Shown: piece by piece, positions 13,110 through 13,193 of the stretch | Layout of the letters: each line of letters opens with the position of its first letter | Position numbering within the stretch: position 1 is the stretch's first letter | Origin: Dehalococcoidia bacterium | GTDB lineage: Bacteria > Chloroflexota > Dehalococcoidia > JAUYDP01 | Direction of reading: 5' to 3' | Assembly: GCA_030691805.1 (NCBI GenBank) | Contig: JAUYDP010000061.1 | Location: forward strand, 1 to 13,193 | DNA length: 13,193 nucleotides | Notes under the pieces: model-generated | What the model was told of the DNA's origin: nothing | Database searches by the model: none | The model's input: the letters and a program-made list of their open reading frames with translations, nothing else | Made by a program: the position numbers and the translations under genes

Positions 13110-13193
13110 CTATTTGGCTCCGGGAGCTAACCGTGCCCCTTGACCCAGCCAGATCTGGGCCACGGGCAGCAGGCAAGCGCCCAGCCCGCGTAG
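13110..13193 (-). CDS. C-terminal end of an upstream ORF, possibly the transporter's binding protein
   Basis: An open frame enters from the right edge and ends at TAG (13112-13110), giving 27 residues that include LLPVAQIWLGQGARLAPGAK at the end. It stops 6 nt before livH. In liv operons the substrate-binding protein (LivK/LivJ type) often lies directly upstream of livH. A short 'PVAQIW...' ending would suit such a protein, but the fragment has no decisive motif. It could also be another protein or an accidental open frame. Confidence 0.4.
   Translation of the reverse strand, partial: LRGLGACLLPVAQIWLGQGARLAPGAK

Overview
The window looks like a chromosomal segment of a free-living bacterium with moderately high GC. 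Most genes are compactly packed core genes, with GTG and TTG starts used freely. The combination of a dnaJ-hspR heat-shock pair, an rpsO-pnp-dapB-asd-dapA run and a complete liv transporter would fit an uncultured Chloroflexota (Dehalococcoidia-like) lineage. That placement is inferred from gene content and protein flavour and was not tested.

Left part (1-1967): a truncated GNAT acetyltransferase gene runs leftward off the edge from a near-consensus promoter. The intergenic stretch 155-645 holds two heptamer tandem arrays in opposite orientation, with a 73-nt perfect-arm foldback between them. Next comes a sigma-70 promoter overlapped by a HAIR-like operator, driving a DnaJ-family co-chaperone with only half of the usual zinc-finger repeats. 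An HspR-type MerR repressor overlaps its end by 4 nt. The operator, promoter and repressor together form a plausible autoregulated heat-shock operon.

Middle left (2015-4005, minus strand): a ribbon-helix-helix antitoxin, a PIN-domain toxin and a CaCA-superfamily cation exchanger form one overlapping transcription unit behind a single promoter. The exchanger start codon shares a base with the toxin stop codon.

Centre (4106-9567, minus strand): an extended -10 promoter starts rpsO, followed by pnp, dapB, asd and dapA. PNPase, DapB and Asd are tightly coupled (stop/start overlap of 1 nt, then a 9-nt gap). The unit joins ribosomal protein S15 and RNA decay to three steps of the diaminopimelate/lysine pathway.

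Right part (9746-13193, minus strand): livH, livM, livG and livF of a branched-chain-amino-acid-type (HAAT) ABC importer overlap or abut each other. The C-terminal end of another ORF, possibly the binding protein, enters from the right edge.

No mobile-element gene, CRISPR, RNA gene or clearly new multi-gene system is visible. The points most worth a second look are the HAIR-overlapped promoter next to a heptamer array, the half-zinc-finger DnaJ, the inverted heptamer/foldback structure, and the toxin-antitoxin operon that carries a divergent cation exchanger.
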